From contig JAJZAL010000024.1 in NCBI GenBank assembly GCA_021799405.1, forward strand, positions 1 through 34,844: a stretch of DNA of 34,844 nt, given 5' to 3'. The notes under the pieces were generated by a model, which saw only the letters and a program-made list of their open reading frames with translations, did not search any database and was not told where the DNA came from. The DNA comes from Acidobacteriota bacterium. GTDB taxonomy: Bacteria; Acidobacteriota; Terriglobia; Terriglobales; Acidobacteriaceae. Shown here in pieces: positions 33,442 through 34,844 of this stretch. Position 1 is the stretch's first letter. Every line of letters begins with the position of its first letter. A program made the translations under genes and the position numbers.

Positions 33442-34837
33442 CATTGCGATTGTGGGAGCCGGCGCCGCGGGGCTGATTGCGGCGGATTTTGCACTGCGGC
33501 TGGGCGTGCGGGTGGTGATGCTGGAGAAGGATCGCATTGGCGGGGACTGCACGTGGACGGGTTGCGTCCCGAGTAAGTCGCTGCTGCGGGTGGCGAGTGT
33601 GGCGCATATGGCCAAACTGGCGGAGCGGGTTGGCCTGGGGCTGAAGGTTGAGCCAGTGAACCTGGCCGAGGTGAGGGAATACCTGCGCAGGACAATTGCA
33701 CAGATCTATGCGCCGACGGAGCCGGAGTCGCTGCGTGCGCGTGGACTGGATGTGTGCGTGGGGCCGACCAAGTTTGTGGACGCGCATACGCTCCAGTGCG
33801 GCGAGCAGCGGTTGGAGGCGAAGAAGATCCTGATTGCGACGGGCGCAACGCCGAAGGCGCCGGCGATTGCGGGAATCGAGCGGGTGCAATACGAGACATA
33901 CCTGACGATTTTTGAGAATGCCCGGCTGCCGGAGCATTTGCTGGTGGTTGGCGGAGGTCCGGTGGGGTGTGAAGTGGCGCAGGCGTACCGCCGGCTGGGA
34001 GCGAGGGTGACGGTGATTGCGCCAAGACTGCTGGCGGCGGAGGACGAGGATGTTTCGGCGATGCTGCGCGGAGTCTTCGAGGGCGAAGGCGTCGAAGTTG
34101 TGCCAGCGATGGCGGAGGAAGTGCGCGGGGAGGGTGACGCGGTGGAAGTGAGAGCCGGAGAGCGACGGATGCAAGGCGATATGCTGCTGGTGGCTGTGGG
34201 GCGTACTCCGGCGGTGGAGGGACTGGGGCTGGAGCAGGCCGGGGTGCGGTATTCCGAGCGCGGGATTGTGGTGAATGAGCAACTGCAGACGATGGTTCCG
34301 CATATCTATGCTGCGGGCGATGTGATTGGAGGGCCGCAGTATTCGCATCTGGCGGGATGGCAGGGATTCCAGGCGGTGCGGAACGCGATGATGCCGGGCA
34401 AGAGCCAGGGCAAGGCGGAAGTGCTGCCGCGGGTGACGTTTACTTCGCCGGAAGTGGCGCATGTGGGGCTGACCGAAGCGCAGGCGCGGGCGAAGTATGG
34501 GGATGAGCTGGTGACGCGCAGCATGCTCCTGAGCAAGATCGACCGGGCAGTAAATGAGGATGACCGAGTGGGCATGGTGAAGATGCATGCGACGCGCGGC
34601 GGAGAGATTGTGGGAGCGACGATGGTGGCCGAGCGCGCTGGCGAGGCGATCACGGAGATCGCGCTGGCGATGCGGAACCGCATCAGTCTGAAGGATCTGG
34701 CTTCGACGGTGCATCCATATCCGACATACAACAGCGGGATTCAGATGCTGGCGACGCAGATGGTGCTGGACACGGCGTTTTCAGGCATTAGGGGCAAAGT
34801 GCTGCGGGCGCTGGCGCGCAGGACGAGCCGAAGGTAA
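33428..34837 (+). CDS. FAD-dependent disulfide oxidoreductase, dihydrolipoamide dehydrogenase/mercuric reductase-like
   Basis: The 469-residue protein has an FAD-binding N-terminus (IAIVGAGAAGLIAA, residues 6-19) and the redox-active disulfide CTWTGC in GGDCTWTGCVPSKS (near residues 39-52). A NAD(P)-binding GGGPVGCEVAQAYRRLG follows, then a second FAD motif (IYAAGDVIGG) and a C-terminal dimerisation domain. Near the C-terminus it reads TVHPYPTYNSG; the catalytic histidine is retained but the usual following glutamate of lipoamide dehydrogenase is replaced, as in many mercuric-reductase-like family members. No N-terminal mercury-binding domain or C-terminal vicinal cysteines are seen, so mercury reduction is unlikely. 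ATG 33428 follows GAGG and overlaps the MFS gene by 14 bases. The stop is seven bases before the window ends. Confidence 0.92.
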   Translation: MEQYDIAIVGAGAAGLIAADFALRLGVRVVMLEKDRIGGDCTWTGCVPSKSLLRVASVAHMAKLAERVGLGLKVEPVNLAEVREYLRRTIAQIYAPTEPESLRARGLDVCVGPTKFVDAHTLQCGEQRLEAKKILIATGATPKAPAIAGIERVQYETYLTIFENARLPEHLLVVGGGPVGCEVAQAYRRLGARVTVIAPRLLAAEDEDVSAMLRGVFEGEGVEVVPAMAEEVRGEGDAVEVRAGERRMQGDMLLVAVGRTPAVEGLGLEQAGVRYSERGIVVNEQLQTMVPHIYAAGDVIGGPQYSHLAGWQGFQAVRNAMMPGKSQGKAEVLPRVTFTSPEVAHVGLTEAQARAKYGDELVTRSMLLSKIDRAVNEDDRVGMVKMHATRGGEIVGATMVAERAGEAITEIALAMRNRISLKDLASTVHPYPTYNSGIQMLATQMVLDTAFSGIRGKVLRALARRTSRR

Positions 34838-34844
34838 GAAGGGA

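Noticed and set aside
1..34844. CRISPR array, phage genes, toxin-antitoxin or other defence system
   Set aside because: No regularly spaced repeats, phage structural genes or known defence domains are visible in the window.

Overview
The window reads as a chromosomal segment of an acidobacterium, most likely subdivision 1 (Terriglobia/Acidobacteriaceae). This is inferred from gene content and base composition, not from a marker gene. The pointers are a high-GC background with strong G/C third-position bias, a xylan-degrading GH3/GH67 pair, an ECF sigma factor overlapping a small membrane protein, a BamA-Skp pair, and a radical SAM protein of the tetraether / membrane-spanning lipid synthase type. 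Gram-negative architecture is certain from BamA, Skp and an outer-membrane beta-barrel protein.

Left part (about 1-11.7 kb). Base composition is visibly lower in GC than in the rest; one 60-base row inside kdpA (1081-1140) counts 53% GC against 63% for a row in the GH3 gene (18901-18960). It carries a potassium-uptake locus: a 27-aa membrane micro-ORF, kdpF, kdpA, kdpB and a long kdpC. After a 450-bp gap come two overlapping genes that each encode only the N-terminal sensor (KdpD + USP) part of KdpD, with no histidine kinase, and no kdpE is present. On the opposite strand are an outer-membrane beta-barrel protein and a 47-aa membrane micro-ORF. Two decayed IS5-type transposases lie here, one internally deleted (8066-8342) and one with two compensating indels plus an in-frame stop (10353-11312). 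The section ends at a tRNA-Ser(UGA) gene, so it may be a transferred block.

Middle part (about 12-25.3 kb). A Tat-exported molybdenum hydroxylase (large subunit and 2Fe-2S subunit) ends at a good hairpin terminator. Next is a six-helix TVGYGD potassium channel with a C-terminal NAD-binding domain, divergent from a two-gene operon for glucuronoxylan side-chain and backbone hydrolysis (GH3 with PA14 insert, and GH67 alpha-glucuronidase). An ECF sigma factor overlapping a two-helix membrane protein follows, then a repeat-like hairpin-rich intergenic stretch, and a lone DMSO-reductase-family molybdo-enzyme.

Right part (25.5-34.8 kb). BamA and an OmpH/Skp chaperone form an outer-membrane biogenesis pair; skp has its own near-consensus sigma70 promoter and a strong terminator. 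A minus-strand operon follows: a cysteine-rich radical SAM enzyme resembling tetraether lipid synthase, translationally coupled (GTGA overlap) to a SAM methyltransferase. Divergent from it, across a perfect 8-3-8 palindrome, is an MFS transporter overlapping a MerA/Lpd-type flavoprotein disulfide oxidoreductase that ends 7 bases before the window edge.

The most promising leads are the tandem kinase-less KdpD sensors, one with a degraded nucleotide-binding motif, and the membrane-spanning-lipid-type radical SAM/methyltransferase pair.
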